Source of the DNA: an uncultured Gammaproteobacteria bacterium
GTDB lineage: Bacteria > Pseudomonadota > Gammaproteobacteria > Poriferisulfidales > GCA-002705445
DNA: 38,068 nt
Reading direction: 5' to 3'
NCBI GenBank assembly: GCA_913031205.1
Contig: CAJWEM010000008.1
Location: 1 to 38,068 of the forward strand
Shown here piece after piece: positions 14,757 through 24,332 of the stretch; the stretch's first letter is position 1; every line of letters begins with the position of its first letter. A model generated the notes under the pieces. That model was not told the DNA's origin and did not search any database. It saw only the letters and a program-made list of their open reading frames with translations. The position numbers were made by a program, and so were the translations under genes.

Positions 14757-15890
14757 CTAGCCTACATTCTCCATAAAATTACTTAAAACTTTTAAATAAT
14801 CTGGTATTGGCATTAAAAATGCATCGTGACCTTGGTTCGCCTCTATTTCTGCATAAGAGACGTTCTTCCTTGCTCTTACAAGAGACTTTACAATTTCATG
14901 TGATTTTGAAGATGAAAATCTCCAGTCACTTGTGAATGAAACTACTAGAAAGCGCGAATCAGTTTTTTCAAAAGCCAATGATAAATCACCATTAAAATCC
15001 GCGGCCGGATCAAAATAATCAAGGGCTTTTGTCATTAAGAGATAAGTGTTCGCATCGAATCGTTCTACAAAAGCTTGGGCTTGATACCTTAAATAACTTT
15101 CAACTTGAAAATCTACATCATAACCAAAATGTAATTTTCCTTCTCTTAGATCGCGCCCAAATTTTTGTCTCATCGAGTCGTCGGAGAGATATGTTATATG
15201 TCCTAACATTCTCGCTATGCTCAAACCTCTTTTTGGAATTACCCCATGATCATTATAACGACCATCGTGAAAATCTGGATCAGTAATGATTGCTTGTCTC
15301 GCAACCTCATTGAAGGCAATATTTTGAGCTGAGAGTTTTGCCGCGGCAGCAACAATAATTGAGTTTTTTATTTTTTCTGGATAACTAATTGCCCATTGTA
15401 AAGCTTGCATGCCGCCAAGACTTCCGCCAACGACACATGCCCAGCAGTTAATGCCAAGATAGTCCCCTAACAATTTTTGGCTATTGACCCAATCGTTAAC
15501 AGTGACAATTGGAAAATCTGGCCCAAACTCTTTTCCCGTTTTTTTATCTGTTGAGTTCGGTCCACTTGATCCTCTACAACCTCCTAAGTTATTTAATGAA
15601 ACAACAAAAAACTTATTTGTATCAAAAGGTTTTCCCGGTCCAATACATGAGTCCCACCAGCCTGGTTTTTTGTCGTCTTCATGATGATAACCCGCAGCAT
15701 GATGATCGCCAGAAAGAGCGTGGCATATTAGAATAGCATTACTTTTTTCTGAGTTTAAACTGCCATAAGTCTCGTATATTAGTTCGAAGCTATCTAGGAG
15801 CTTCCCACAGTCCAATCTTAGAGTTTCATTTATCTCAATAGTTTCTGGTTTTACTATACCAACTGAATTTTGTTTTAGTTTGCTATTCAT
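14757..15890 (-). CDS. metX: Homoserine O-acyltransferase MetX
   Basis: This 377-residue alpha/beta hydrolase-fold enzyme acylates homoserine, the first committed step of methionine synthesis. The nucleophile Ser157 lies in [13 protein letters not shown]; Asp322 (FTSDWRF) and His355 (QGHDAFL) complete the triad. [11 protein letters not shown] is the oxyanion block. In proteobacteria where metX is followed by metW, the acyl donor is usually succinyl-CoA rather than acetyl-CoA, so it may be a succinyltransferase. That cannot be settled from the motifs here. The leader carries a probable SAM-II riboswitch. The ribosome binding site (GUGGA, 6 nt upstream) is weak. Confidence 0.95.
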   Translation of the reverse strand: MNSKLKQNSVGIVKPETIEINETLRLDCGKLLDSFELIYETYGSLNSEKSNAILICHALSGDHHAAGYHHEDDKKPGWWDSCIGPGKPFDTNKFFVVSLNNLGGCRGSSGPNSTDKKTGKEFGPDFPIVTVNDWVNSQKLLGDYLGINCWACVVGGSLGGMQALQWAISYPEKIKNSIIVAAAAKLSAQNIAFNEVARQAIITDPDFHDGRYNDHGVIPKRGLSIARMLGHITYLSDDSMRQKFGRDLREGKLHFGYDVDFQVESYLRYQAQAFVERFDANTYLLMTKALDYFDPAADFNGDLSLAFEKTDSRFLVVSFTSDWRFSSSKSHEIVKSLVRARKNVSYAEIEANQGHDAFLMPIPDYLKVLSNFMENVG

Positions 15891-15949
15891 ATTTTATCCA
15901 CAATTTCAATTTGAAATCATGAATAAACAAAAGGGAATTTACGTTGCTT

Positions 15950-16006
15950 TATGATCTTCGCTTTAGCTGTATTTTCCCACCCGCAAGCTGACTTCAAATC
16001 GGTGTA
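15950..16006 (-). ncRNA. SAM-II riboswitch (SAM_alpha/metA type) in the metXW leader
   Basis: On the minus strand the RNA reads CACC-GAUUUG...GCUUGC-GGGUG...ACAGCUAAAGC. This matches the SAM-II layout piece by piece: P1 strands CACC (16001-16004) and GGUG (15978-15981); the conserved GAUUU directly after P1; UUGC before the 3' strand of P1; an A-rich segment; and the hallmark AGCUAAA (15962-15968). GCUU in the loop (15985-15988) can pair with AAGC (15960-15963) as the pseudoknot. It sits between a promoter and metX, the classic SAM-II target. Binding of SAM should lower metXW expression. P1 is short, and the aptamer ends about 60-65 nt before the ATG, farther than usual. Confidence 0.8.
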
Positions 16007-16011
16007 TTTGT

Positions 16012-16040
16012 AATATACTGTAATTTATAGAAATATACAA
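16012..16040 (-). promoter_or_regulatory. Promoter of metXW
   Basis: On the minus strand TTGTAT (16040-16035) and TATATT (16017-16012) are 17 nt apart. The predicted transcription start is near 16005, exactly at the 5' edge of the riboswitch. This coincidence supports both calls and separates metXW from the upstream yggT transcript. Confidence 0.55.
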
Positions 16041-16053
16041 ATAAGAAAGAAAT

Positions 16054-16614
16054 TTATCTGAGTAAAATATTGATAAAACTTTGAATGAAATATATTAATA
16101 TTAAAGCTATTATTACCGAGAAATCGATTATGCCAACAGAAGTTGGTATAAACCGCCTTATAAAAAATAAAATAGGATTTGATATCTGATAAATAATATC
16201 CAGAACTGGGTTTCTGTTGGATAGTGGTGATTGAACAAACCAACTTGATATCGCAAGAACTATAAATATTATTGTAAGAGCATTTAGAATACTAAAAATT
16301 GAACTCTTTATAGAATAGATAATTACCTTTTCAACGATCATATCATTTCCCAAAATTGTCCCATGAATATAAAAACTGGCAAAGTGACATAATAAAATAA
16401 CTATAAAGCTTGATAATTCAAATTTTCCAAAGTTTGGTATAAAAAAGAAAAAAGATTTTATTGGTCTAGTAATTTTTATTATTGATTGAGTAAGAGGATT
16501 AGATACGCTTGCATTACATAATGCCAAAAGAATTCTTAATGTAAATATTAAAACCAAAAATGAAAGAACTAAATCTGACGCAAAATAACCTAATTCGGAA
16601 AAAGAGTTTGACAT
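16054..16614 (-). CDS. yggT: YggT family integral membrane protein
   Basis: This 186-residue membrane protein has two copies of the YggT unit: hydrophobic segments followed by a SNPLTQ/IKITRPIKS half and by an ISNPILFFIRRFIP half. The double-unit length fits gammaproteobacterial YggT (about 190). The function is not well defined; homologues are linked to osmotic stress and to membrane protein assembly. It follows proC by 9 nt in the conserved yggS-proC-yggT order. The metX promoter begins just after its stop. Confidence 0.9.
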   Translation of the reverse strand: MSNSFSELGYFASDLVLSFLVLIFTLRILLALCNASVSNPLTQSIIKITRPIKSFFFFIPNFGKFELSSFIVILLCHFASFYIHGTILGNDMIVEKVIIYSIKSSIFSILNALTIIFIVLAISSWFVQSPLSNRNPVLDIIYQISNPILFFIRRFIPTSVGIIDFSVIIALILIYFIQSFINILLR

Positions 16615-16623
16615 TTATTCCAC

Positions 16624-17415
16624 CTACCCTGACAAATCTATAGATCTCTTTTTGGCAACTTCTATTGCCTTAGAAATAATTTTTTTGAAGTTTTTTTCTT
16701 CAAGTGATTCAATTGCGGCTTCTGTGGTACCTCCTTTTGATGCAACAGTTGATCTAAGTTTTTTCACATCTTTTGTAACAAATAACATTTTCGAAGTACT
16801 GTTTAATAAATGCATTAATAATAGAGATTTATCTTCATTAGATATGTTTTTAAAGTTTCCACACTCCATCAATGCTTCATAGAAATACATAAGATAGGCG
16901 GGTCCACTTCCAAATAGAGCTGTAAATTCATGCATCTCATCTTCGTTAATTTTTCTAACATGTCCAATACTTCGAAAAATATCTTCAATATAATTTTTTC
17001 TCTCCGTATCAGACTCATTGCTATTGCAAATTCCAGTTATACTCTCATTATAAATCGCACATAAGTTTGGCATTGCGCGGGTGATTGATACATTTTTTTT
17101 AATTATTTTTTTTAGTGAACTAATACTTACTCCTGCAGCAACCGACACAACAGATTGATTGTCACGAAAAATATTTATATTTTGATTTATAGCCTTTTCT
17201 ATATCTTTTGGCTTAACGCAAAGAAAAATAATATCAAAATAATCTTTACTTTCTGATCCAGATTCTAAAAAAATGCACTTCTCAAGATTAAACTCACTCT
17301 TTTTTTTATTATGAAAAATAGTAATGTCATTCGAATTATTGAATTTACCAGACGACAAAACACCGCTAATTAAGGCGCTTGACATATTTCCATAACCTAT
17401 AAATGCTATTTTCAT
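16624..17415 (-). CDS. proC: Pyrroline-5-carboxylate reductase
   Basis: This enzyme reduces pyrroline-5-carboxylate to proline with NAD(P)H. The 263 residues match the family length. The N-terminal Rossmann motif is IAFIGYGNMSSALISG; FLCVKPKDIEKA and VVSVAAGVSISSL follow; the dimer/active-site block is ALFGSGPAYLMYF near residues 165-178; the C-terminal signature is ASKGGTTEAAIE. It overlaps yggS by 4 nt. Confidence 0.95.
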   Translation of the reverse strand: MKIAFIGYGNMSSALISGVLSSGKFNNSNDITIFHNKKKSEFNLEKCIFLESGSESKDYFDIIFLCVKPKDIEKAINQNINIFRDNQSVVSVAAGVSISSLKKIIKKNVSITRAMPNLCAIYNESITGICNSNESDTERKNYIEDIFRSIGHVRKINEDEMHEFTALFGSGPAYLMYFYEALMECGNFKNISNEDKSLLLMHLLNSTSKMLFVTKDVKKLRSTVASKGGTTEAAIESLEEKNFKKIISKAIEVAKKRSIDLSG

Positions 17416-18098
17416 TTTTTTCTTTCACCAAAGATTGCTGTACCAATTCGAATGACTGTAGAGCCTGCTTCTATTGCAGCATTATAGTCTGAGCTCATAC
17501 CAATTGACAAAGTATCTAACTTATAACCTTTTTTTACAAGATCATCGAAGATATTTTTAATTTTTTTAAAGCTTTCTAATTGAGCAATATGAGTTTCCTC
17601 TGGTTTTGGTATAGCCATTAAGCCCCTAATATTTATCATATCAAGGTTTTTTGTTTTTTTTAAAAATTCTTCTACTTCACAAAAGCTTATTCCCGACTTG
17701 GTTTCCTCATTATCACTATTTACTTGAATACAAACATTTAATTTTTTGCCAGAGGTTTTTCTTAAAGCATTTATCTTTTTTAGTGTTTTTTCCTTATCAA
17801 TACTATGAACCCAATCAAAATTCTCAGCTATTAATTTCGCTTTGTTACTTTGTATGCTTCCAATAAAGTGCCATACAATATCTAAGTCTTTTAATTTCGA
17901 TATTTTTTCGACTGACTCTTGTAAATAATTTTCACCAAAGTCTCTTTGTCCAGCCAAATATGCAGTTTTAATTTTCTCTACACTATGAGTTTTACTAACT
18001 GCCATTAGAAGGACACTATTTTTTTTTCTTTTATATCTCTCTTCGAAATTCGAAATTTCTTTTTTTAACTGGATAATATTTTTTTCTATTTGTTCCAT
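17412..18098 (-). CDS. yggS: PLP homeostasis protein YggS
   Basis: This 228-residue member of the YggS/PLPBP family is a single-domain TIM-barrel protein that binds pyridoxal phosphate without known catalysis. It keeps free PLP and amino-acid pools in balance. The PLP lysine is Lys36 in LMAVSKTHS. FGENYLQE, WHFIGSIQSNK, the MGMSxDY-like SIGMSSDYNAAIEAGST block, and the phosphate-binding end RIGTAIFG are clear. It overlaps proC by 4 nt. An inverted repeat lies between it and the upstream pyrC-like gene. Confidence 0.95.
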   Translation of the reverse strand: MEQIEKNIIQLKKEISNFEERYKRKKNSVLLMAVSKTHSVEKIKTAYLAGQRDFGENYLQESVEKISKLKDLDIVWHFIGSIQSNKAKLIAENFDWVHSIDKEKTLKKINALRKTSGKKLNVCIQVNSDNEETKSGISFCEVEEFLKKTKNLDMINIRGLMAIPKPEETHIAQLESFKKIKNIFDDLVKKGYKLDTLSIGMSSDYNAAIEAGSTVIRIGTAIFGERKK

Positions 18099-18106
18099 AC
18101 AAGTTC

Positions 18107-18132
18107 TTTATTTATGAAAATTCGTAAATAAA
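18107..18132. repeat. AT-rich inverted repeat between pyrC-like gene and yggS
   Basis: TTTATTTA and TAAATAAA are perfect 8-nt inverted arms around a 10-nt spacer. They occupy nearly all of the short gap between these two genes. The T run lies before, not after, the hairpin in the direction of transcription, so this is not a standard terminator. It may act as an RNA end-stabilising hairpin or may just be a product of base composition. Confidence 0.4.
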
Positions 18133-18136
18133 AAAA

Positions 18137-19414
18137 CTACTTATTTTCATAAACCACTCTACCTTTGCGAATAGTTTTTTTTACTTTTGTGCTGAATTTT
18201 TTACCAATAAATGGTGTATTACGACCTGCGCTTTGAATTCTATTTTCTTCTAAAATCCATTCCTCTCTTTTGAAAATACATAAATCAGCGGGAAAATCTT
18301 TTTTTATAACCCCGCTATCAATATTTAATAATAAAGCGGGATTTCTTGTCACTTTCTCAATTGCTTTTTGCATATCAAGAACCCCTTCATCTACCAAATC
18401 TAAAATTAATGGGAGTAAAATTTCAATTGAAGAAATGCCTGGCAAAGTGCTTGAAAATGGAGCTTGCCTTGCGTCCTCATTATGTGGCTGATGATCAGAG
18501 CAAATTGCTGTTATATACCCTAAAGAAATTGCTTCTCTTAATGATATTAAATCTTCATTTGTTCTAAAAGGGGGGGTTACGTGATAGTTACTATTAAAAT
18601 TATTTATAAAACTTTCATCAAAAAATAGTTGGTGTATCGCAACATCAGACGTCACTTCGATGCCTTGTGATTGGGCATTTTTAATTAAAGTTAATGACTC
18701 TGCACATGAAATTCTACATAAATGCAACTTAACACCTGTAAGTTTACATAGCGATATTGCTTCGGCAACAGCGGCTGATTCTGCAGCAGATGGGATGCCT
18801 GGTAGGCCAAGTTTATTCGCTATTTCCCCTTCATGAACACATCCGCCGTTAGCAAGATGGTAATTTAGAGGTTGGTAAAATATCGTTATATCTTGCCCAG
18901 ATGCATACTCCATTATTCTTCTTAAAACTAAAGAATTTTTAATAGGGCTAAAACAATTTGTTAATGCTATTGCGCCAGCATGTTTTAATTCTGACATAGA
19001 GCTTAATCTTTCTCCGTCAAGTTCTCTCGTAAGTGCAGCAAGAACTTTTACATCACAAAGATCAACATTTTTAAAAATTTCTTGGACTAATTTTATTTGA
19101 GCAGGCGTGTCAATAACTGGTTGTGTATCTGGCATATAACATACAGTCGTAATTCCTGATGCTACTGCTGCTTTTGATTCACTTGAAATTGTTGCTTCTT
19201 TCTCCAAACCTGGTTCTCTAAATCTCACAGATAAATCGATTAGCCCGGGAGTAACATAGCAGTCTTGTGCATCAATAATTATTGGTGAATTTAGTTTGAC
19301 GTTATCTTCATCGATCCCACATATTTTTCCATCTTTAATATATATGTCATGAATGCCAGAAATTTCACCCGGCGGATTTATTAAGTTTGCTGATTTTATA
19401 ATCAGATCGCTCAT
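18137..19414 (-). CDS. pyrX: Dihydroorotase-like protein, non-catalytic (PyrC'/PyrX)
   Basis: This 425-residue protein has the class I dihydroorotase fold and is fused in context to pyrB (4-nt overlap). The first zinc motif, normally D-x-H-x-H-x-R, reads D60-L-S-V-R-F-R here, so both histidines are replaced, by Ser62 and Arg64. SDHQPHN near the C-terminus is retained. In Pseudomonas-type pyrimidine clusters the same kind of defective homologue is a structural subunit needed to assemble aspartate transcarbamoylase. I infer that role here. A working dihydroorotase must then be encoded elsewhere. Confidence 0.88.
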   Translation of the reverse strand: MSDLIIKSANLINPPGEISGIHDIYIKDGKICGIDEDNVKLNSPIIIDAQDCYVTPGLIDLSVRFREPGLEKEATISSESKAAVASGITTVCYMPDTQPVIDTPAQIKLVQEIFKNVDLCDVKVLAALTRELDGERLSSMSELKHAGAIALTNCFSPIKNSLVLRRIMEYASGQDITIFYQPLNYHLANGGCVHEGEIANKLGLPGIPSAAESAAVAEAISLCKLTGVKLHLCRISCAESLTLIKNAQSQGIEVTSDVAIHQLFFDESFINNFNSNYHVTPPFRTNEDLISLREAISLGYITAICSDHQPHNEDARQAPFSSTLPGISSIEILLPLILDLVDEGVLDMQKAIEKVTRNPALLLNIDSGVIKKDFPADLCIFKREEWILEENRIQSAGRNTPFIGKKFSTKVKKTIRKGRVVYENK

Positions 19415-20409
19415 TTGTTATCCTGCTGGGGTTGCATTGATAAGGACAAAATAGCCATTCTAACAGCGATACCGTTTGAAACTTGTTGCAAAATTACAGA
19501 ACGGTCTCCATCTGCTACTTCAGAACTTATTTCAACTCCTCTATTTACCGGACCGGGGTGCATTATAATACCATTTTTAGCAAGAAGTTCTTGTCTTCTA
19601 GGGGTGAATCCATAGAGATTATAATATTCATTCTCATCGGGAATAAAGCTTGAATCCATTCTTTCATTTTGCAACCTTAGCATAATTACAACATTGCAAT
19701 TTTTAATACCCTCATCCATATCCACATATGGTGTTGCCCCCATCCTTTCAATTCCGCTTGGAAGAAGAGTTTTTGGACCAATGACTCTTATATCGGGAAC
19801 TTCTAAGATCCTCAGAGCGTGAATTAAAGATCGTGCGACACGAGAATGAAGAATATCGCCGACAATAGCTACCTTAATCTTTTTAAAATCTTTAAAGTAT
19901 TTTCGAATTGTAAAAATATCTAACATAGCTTGAGTTGGATGAGCATGCCTTCCATCGCCTGCATTAATTACGCTAATATTTTGCGAGACATTTTTTGATA
20001 TAAACTCTGCAGCACCTGATAAAGGATGTCGAACAATAAACATATCGCAATGCATTGCCTCGAGATTTCTCAAAGTATCCAAAAGTGTTTCTCCTTTTTT
20101 TGTTGCACTAAAATCCACATTTATGTTTAAAAAATCTGCAGATAATCTTTTTGCTGCAAGTTCGAAAGTTGTTCTTGTTCTAGTACTAGCTTCAAAAAAT
20201 AAATTTACAATAGTTTTACCTCTTAGTAGTGGAACTTTTTTAACTGGTTGACCTGAGACACCAGCAAACGATTCTGCTAAATCTAAAATATCTAAAAGTA
20301 AAGGTTGAGATAAGTATTCAATATCTAGAAAATGTCTTAATCTTTTTTGAGATACAATATCATTTTCTGCAAGCTCGCCTTTTTCTAAATTTATGTCATT
20401 TGGCTCCAC
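19411..20409 (-). CDS. pyrB: Aspartate carbamoyltransferase catalytic subunit
   Basis: This enzyme joins carbamoyl phosphate and aspartate in pyrimidine synthesis. The carbamoyl-phosphate site is [27 protein letters not shown] and [12 protein letters not shown] are the other family blocks. The 332 residues include an N-terminal extension of about 25 residues compared with E. coli PyrB, as in Pseudomonas class A enzymes that associate with a dihydroorotase-like subunit. The start is GTG 20409, behind AGAGG at 7 nt spacing. It overlaps the pyrC-like gene by 4 nt and follows pyrR by 10 nt. Confidence 0.95.
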   Translation of the reverse strand: MEPNDINLEKGELAENDIVSQKRLRHFLDIEYLSQPLLLDILDLAESFAGVSGQPVKKVPLLRGKTIVNLFFEASTRTRTTFELAAKRLSADFLNINVDFSATKKGETLLDTLRNLEAMHCDMFIVRHPLSGAAEFISKNVSQNISVINAGDGRHAHPTQAMLDIFTIRKYFKDFKKIKVAIVGDILHSRVARSLIHALRILEVPDIRVIGPKTLLPSGIERMGATPYVDMDEGIKNCNVVIMLRLQNERMDSSFIPDENEYYNLYGFTPRRQELLAKNGIIMHPGPVNRGVEISSEVADGDRSVILQQVSNGIAVRMAILSLSMQPQQDNK

Positions 20410-20419
20410 AATTTACCTC

Positions 20420-20926
20420 TTATTTATCAATGATTTCTAAAAACAATGGGTCTGGTCCTTCTAATTTAATGTTCTTATCATTCGCAAGTTCTAATTTTTC
20501 TCCTACAATATCTGCTGAGATAGGAAGCTCCTTGCCATTACGCTCAACTAAGACTACTAAAGTAACTGATAAAGGTCTGCCAAAATCAAATATTTCATTA
20601 ATAGCGGCACGAGTTGTCCTTCCTGTAAATAAAACATCATCAACAAGAATTATATGTTTGTCATCAATTGAAACCGGCATATCGGTTGGCTCGACCTTAG
20701 GATTAACCCCAACCTTGCTGAAATCGTCTCTGTAAAAGCTTATATTTAAAGAGGCTGGCTTACCATCAAAATTCATCCTCTTTTGAATCCACTCAGCTAT
20801 CCAGACTCCGCCAGTATGAACTCCAATTATAATTGGATCTAAAATTTGATTTTTTAAAAGATGGTCCCTAAGAGAATTCTCAATTTTTTGAAGTAGTGCC
20901 TGTGTCTGCTCTTTTGAATATTTCAT
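20420..20926 (-). CDS. pyrR: PyrR bifunctional regulator / uracil phosphoribosyltransferase
   Basis: This 168-residue type I phosphoribosyltransferase has the PRPP motif HIILVDDVLFTGRTTRAAI and the PyrR-like IIGVHTGGVWIAEWI. In Gram-positives PyrR attenuates pyr transcription by binding mRNA; in Pseudomonas-type clusters it also influences pyr expression. I see no attenuator leader here, since the gene begins inside ruvX (47-nt overlap). The ATG at 20926 is preferred to a TTG two codons upstream. It precedes pyrB directly. Confidence 0.93.
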   Translation of the reverse strand: MKYSKEQTQALLQKIENSLRDHLLKNQILDPIIIGVHTGGVWIAEWIQKRMNFDGKPASLNISFYRDDFSKVGVNPKVEPTDMPVSIDDKHIILVDDVLFTGRTTRAAINEIFDFGRPLSVTLVVLVERNGKELPISADIVGEKLELANDKNIKLEGPDPLFLEIIDK

Positions 20927-21338
20927 TTTCAAAATAGGATTGTAATATTATTGCTGCCGCAATTCTATCTATTTCTTCTTTATTCACCTTTTTTTTTCTT
21001 CCTGCTTGCATTTGCTTTGATAGTTCGGACTTTGCATAATTTGATGAATAGTCCTCATCAAAGAAAATTACATCTAAATTACACTTTTTTTTCAGATTCG
21101 CGCCAAAATTCTTAATTTGTTTATTTATCTCCTGATCAGCATAAATTTTCGGCATACCAATAATTATTTGATTAATCTCCCATTCATTTACAAGTTCTAT
21201 AATTTTATTACAACTTATTTCACTACTCTTATTTAGAATCGTCTCAAGAGGAGAAGCAATTAGATTTTCTGAATCACCTACTGCCAAACCAATCCTTTTT
21301 TCACCAAAATCAATCGCTAAAAATCTCTTAAAACTCAT
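20880..21338 (-). CDS. ruvX: YqgF/RuvX, pre-16S rRNA nuclease
   Basis: This 152-residue RNase H-fold protein takes part in 5' maturation of 16S rRNA. It opens with the signature LAIDFGEKRIGLAVGD, whose Asp and Gly residues form the nuclease site. It has VNEWEINQIIIGMPK in the middle and DEDYSSNYAKSEL followed by a basic segment, with an essential-type Asp in EEIDRIAAAIIL near the end. It overlaps gshB by 4 nt. The gshB-ruvX-pyrR-pyrB order is conserved in many gammaproteobacteria, although yqgE is missing here. Confidence 0.93.
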   Translation of the reverse strand: MSFKRFLAIDFGEKRIGLAVGDSENLIASPLETILNKSSEISCNKIIELVNEWEINQIIIGMPKIYADQEINKQIKNFGANLKKKCNLDVIFFDEDYSSNYAKSELSKQMQAGRKKKVNKEEIDRIAAAIILQSYFENEIFKRADTGTTSKN

Positions 21339-22270
21339 TTAAGTTGATCCCAAAAAATTTTACCAATATCGACATTATGCAAAGAATTTATTTCAGCGAC
21401 ACAAGTAGGAGAAGTAATATTAATTTCTGTAATTTTATTACCAATCATATCTACCCCAGCAAAAAAAATATTTTTAGAAACTAGATATGCTGCAACTTCA
21501 CTACATATTTCTTTTTCTTTTTTTGTTAAGGTATATTTCTCTATTGACCCACCTGAGGCAATATTTGATCTATGATCTTTATTTGAAGACTTACGAATTA
21601 TTGATTGCTCGATTACTTTGCCGTTTACAATTATTATTCTTTTGTCACCATCATCAACTTCGTCAAGAAACTCTTGAGCCATAATATAATTTTTCCCCAT
21701 CTGGGTCATATCTTCGAATATAACATTGAAATTTTTATCTAAGTCCTCAAGAAAATAAATTGATCTACCTCCCATCAAATTTAGGGGTTTTAAGATTATT
21801 TTCTTATGTTTATTTTTGAAATCTTCTACATGTTTCTTATTGCATGTCACTATTGTATCAGGTATAAATTCAGGAAAATTCAATGTTATAAGTTTTTCAT
21901 TAAAGTTTCGTAATACCGCTCCTGAATTAATAACTTTCATATTATTATTTTTTATAAGGTCAAGAATAAATGTTTTATAAAAATAATTAATATCAACCGG
22001 AGGATCTTCTCTCATTAAAATGTGATCAAAGTTGGATATTTTTTGGCTTGAAAAGGATGAAAGTTTATAAAATTTATCTTCATTTTCATAAACTTCAATC
22101 TCAGATATATCACCTATAGGTTCAAGAGAGTTAATAGTAAGAGAACCTGGAGATAGGTAATATAATTTATAATTAAGTTTCATAGCAGAAAGCATTAATT
22201 GAAATGTTGTATCTTTTTTAATATTTATGGACTCTATTGGGTCCATAATTACAAGAATTTTTTTAGTCAT
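21335..22270 (-). CDS. gshB: Glutathione synthetase
   Basis: This 311-residue ATP-grasp ligase joins gamma-glutamylcysteine and glycine. It begins with the family motif ILVIMDPIESINIKKDTT. The ATP-grasp portion shows KPLNLMGGRSIYFL, DGDKRIIIVNGK, and the C-terminal metal-site segment with EINITSPT. Length is close to E. coli GshB (316). It lies 1 nt downstream of rsmE and overlaps ruvX by 4 nt. Confidence 0.95.
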   Translation of the reverse strand: MTKKILVIMDPIESINIKKDTTFQLMLSAMKLNYKLYYLSPGSLTINSLEPIGDISEIEVYENEDKFYKLSSFSSQKISNFDHILMREDPPVDINYFYKTFILDLIKNNNMKVINSGAVLRNFNEKLITLNFPEFIPDTIVTCNKKHVEDFKNKHKKIILKPLNLMGGRSIYFLEDLDKNFNVIFEDMTQMGKNYIMAQEFLDEVDDGDKRIIIVNGKVIEQSIIRKSSNKDHRSNIASGGSIEKYTLTKKEKEICSEVAAYLVSKNIFFAGVDMIGNKITEINITSPTCVAEINSLHNVDIGKIFWDQLK

Positions 22271-22271
22271 A

Positions 22272-23000
22272 TCAAGTGCTATTATAAATCATTCTTATGA
22301 ATGAAAATGCTGTTATTGCAGCAGTTTCTACTCTTAGAATATTATCACCTAAGCTTGCAGATGAAAAATTAGATTGTTCTGCTAAAGTATATTCATCATC
22401 TGTAAAATCACCCTCAGGCCCGACAAGTATTGCGCATGACTCTTGATTTGAGCTAAAAACTTTTGGTAACATTTTTTTTGTTTTTGTATTAAGAATAATT
22501 TTTTCTTTGAAAGTACAAATATCAAGGTATTCTTCAAAAGATAAAATTTCTTTTATATCTGGTAAGTACACTCTTTCAGATTGTTCACTTGAGCTAATTG
22601 CAATATTTTTCCAGTGTAAAATTTTTTTATCGGGATCAATCTTTCTTTTCTTAAATATAGAATTTTTAGATATGATAGGCTGTATTGAATTCACTCCAAG
22701 CTCTGTTAATTTTTGTACAATAAGATCCGAACATGGGTTTTTACATAAGCTAAATGCAACTTCAATTTCTAGCTTTTGTTTTTCAATAAATTTTTTATTT
22801 TCAATAAAAATGTCAAAATGCTTGTTTGAAATTTTCTTAACGAAACCATGATATTCGTTACCACTATTATTAAATAAAATTAACTTTTGATTTTCTTTAG
22901 CTCTAAGTACTTTTGTAAGATAGTGATTTGAAGATTTTTCTAATAAAATTGATGAGCCAACATTAATTGACTCATCACAATATAATCTAAAAACTCTCAC
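22272..23000 (-). CDS. rsmE: 16S rRNA m3U1498 methyltransferase RsmE
   Basis: This 242-residue SPOUT-fold enzyme methylates U1498 in 16S rRNA using SAM. The N-terminal PUA-like part contains HYLTKVLRAKENQKL. The C-terminal knot region contains ILVGPEGDFTDDE and the SLGDNILRVETAAITAFS signature that closes the SAM pocket. Length agrees with E. coli RsmE (243). It is placed between ahcY and gshB with 9 and 1 nt gaps. Confidence 0.95.
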   Translation of the reverse strand: MRVFRLYCDESINVGSSILLEKSSNHYLTKVLRAKENQKLILFNNSGNEYHGFVKKISNKHFDIFIENKKFIEKQKLEIEVAFSLCKNPCSDLIVQKLTELGVNSIQPIISKNSIFKKRKIDPDKKILHWKNIAISSSEQSERVYLPDIKEILSFEEYLDICTFKEKIILNTKTKKMLPKVFSSNQESCAILVGPEGDFTDDEYTLAEQSNFSSASLGDNILRVETAAITAFSFIRMIYNST

Positions 23001-23009
23001 TACTAAAGA

Positions 23010-24320
23010 TTAGTACCTATAAGTATCGTTTTTATATGGTCCTTTCTGTTCGACACTTATATAGTCAGCTTGCTCGCTTGATAGCTCTGTAAGTTTTGCA
23101 CCAACCTTTTCTAGATGAAGTCTAGCAACTTCTTCATCTAAAAATTTTGGAAGCACATAAACTTCTTTAGAATAATTTTTAAAATTTTTCCACAATTCTA
23201 TTTGAGCCAATACTTGATTAGTAAATGATGCGGACATTACATAACTAGGATGGCCTGTGGCGCAACCTAAGTTAATCAACCTACCTTCAGCTAATAAAAT
23301 AATTTTTTTACCATCAGGAAACTCTATATGATCAACTTGTGGTTTAATATTGTCCCAATTACATTTTTTAAGTGATTCAACATCTATTTCATTATCAAAG
23401 TGTCCTATGTTACATACTATTGCTTCATCTTTCATTTTTTCCATATGTTCGTATGTAATTACCGAAACGTTTCCTGTAGCAGTTACAAAAATATCAACTT
23501 CTGACACTACAGATTCAACAGTGACAACCTTAAAGCCTTCCATTGCAGCTTGAAGAGCGCATATAGGATCAACTTCTGTAACCCAAACAATTGCTCCTGC
23601 ATTTCTTAATGACTGAGCTGAGCCTTTTCCAACATCGCCAAAACCACATACGAGAGCTGTTTTACCAGAAATCATTACATCAGTGGCTCTTTTTATTCCA
23701 TCAACAAGTGATTCTCTACAACCGTACAAATTATCAAATTTTGATTTAGTTACAGAGTCATTTACATTAAAAGCAGGTACTTTCAATTCATTGTTTTTAA
23801 CCATTTCATGCAATCTAAGAACTCCAGTTGTAGTTTCCTCAGATAGCCCTTTGACGTTCTCTAATAGTTCTGGATACTTCTCATGCATTATTGAGGTTAA
23901 GTCTCCACCATCATCTAGAATCATATTTGGTTTCCACGTTGGATCACCAATAATTGTTTGATCGATACACCACAAATATTCTTCTTCAGTTTCACCTTTC
24001 CATGCAAAAACGGGAATACCTTTTTCTGCTATTGCTGCCGCGGCATGGTCTTGCGTTGAATAGATATTACAGGAAGACCACCTTACGCTGGCTCCAAGAC
24101 TAACTAAAGTATCAATAAGAACTGCGGTCTGTATTGTCATATGCAGACAGCCAACTATATTTGCGCCATCGAGAGGCTTCTCCTTAGAGTACTTTTCTCT
24201 TAATGCCATTAGTCCAGGCATTTCGGTTTCAGCGATTCTCATTTCTTTGTGGCCCCATTCGGCTAGAGAAATATCTGCTATTTTGTAATCTGGGCCAATT
24301 TTTTTAACAACCTTGCTCAT
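23010..24320 (-). CDS. ahcY: Adenosylhomocysteinase
   Basis: This 436-residue NAD-dependent enzyme splits S-adenosylhomocysteine into adenosine and homocysteine, clearing the product of all methyl transfers. The NAD site [14 protein letters not shown], the [17 protein letters not shown] block, [10 protein letters not shown], and a C-terminal [17 protein letters not shown] are diagnostic. The KxDxYRY-like C-terminal tail (NDTYRY) reaches the partner subunit's NAD site. It sits 12 nt after metK, so synthesis and recycling of SAM are coupled. The gene lacks the roughly 40-residue insert seen in some AhcY. Confidence 0.96.
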   Translation of the reverse strand: MSKVVKKIGPDYKIADISLAEWGHKEMRIAETEMPGLMALREKYSKEKPLDGANIVGCLHMTIQTAVLIDTLVSLGASVRWSSCNIYSTQDHAAAAIAEKGIPVFAWKGETEEEYLWCIDQTIIGDPTWKPNMILDDGGDLTSIMHEKYPELLENVKGLSEETTTGVLRLHEMVKNNELKVPAFNVNDSVTKSKFDNLYGCRESLVDGIKRATDVMISGKTALVCGFGDVGKGSAQSLRNAGAIVWVTEVDPICALQAAMEGFKVVTVESVVSEVDIFVTATGNVSVITYEHMEKMKDEAIVCNIGHFDNEIDVESLKKCNWDNIKPQVDHIEFPDGKKIILLAEGRLINLGCATGHPSYVMSASFTNQVLAQIELWKNFKNYSKEVYVLPKFLDEEVARLHLEKVGAKLTELSSEQADYISVEQKGPYKNDTYRY

Positions 24321-24332
24321 TTAAAAACTCCG

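Noticed and set aside
18107-18132. Inverted repeat as terminator of the pyr genes
   Set aside because: The T run is on the wrong side of the hairpin for minus-strand transcription and the stem is all A-T, so I list it only as a repeat.
20927-20932. TTG two codons upstream as pyrR start
   Set aside because: The ATG at 20926 gives the usual PyrR start; neither has a strong ribosome site.
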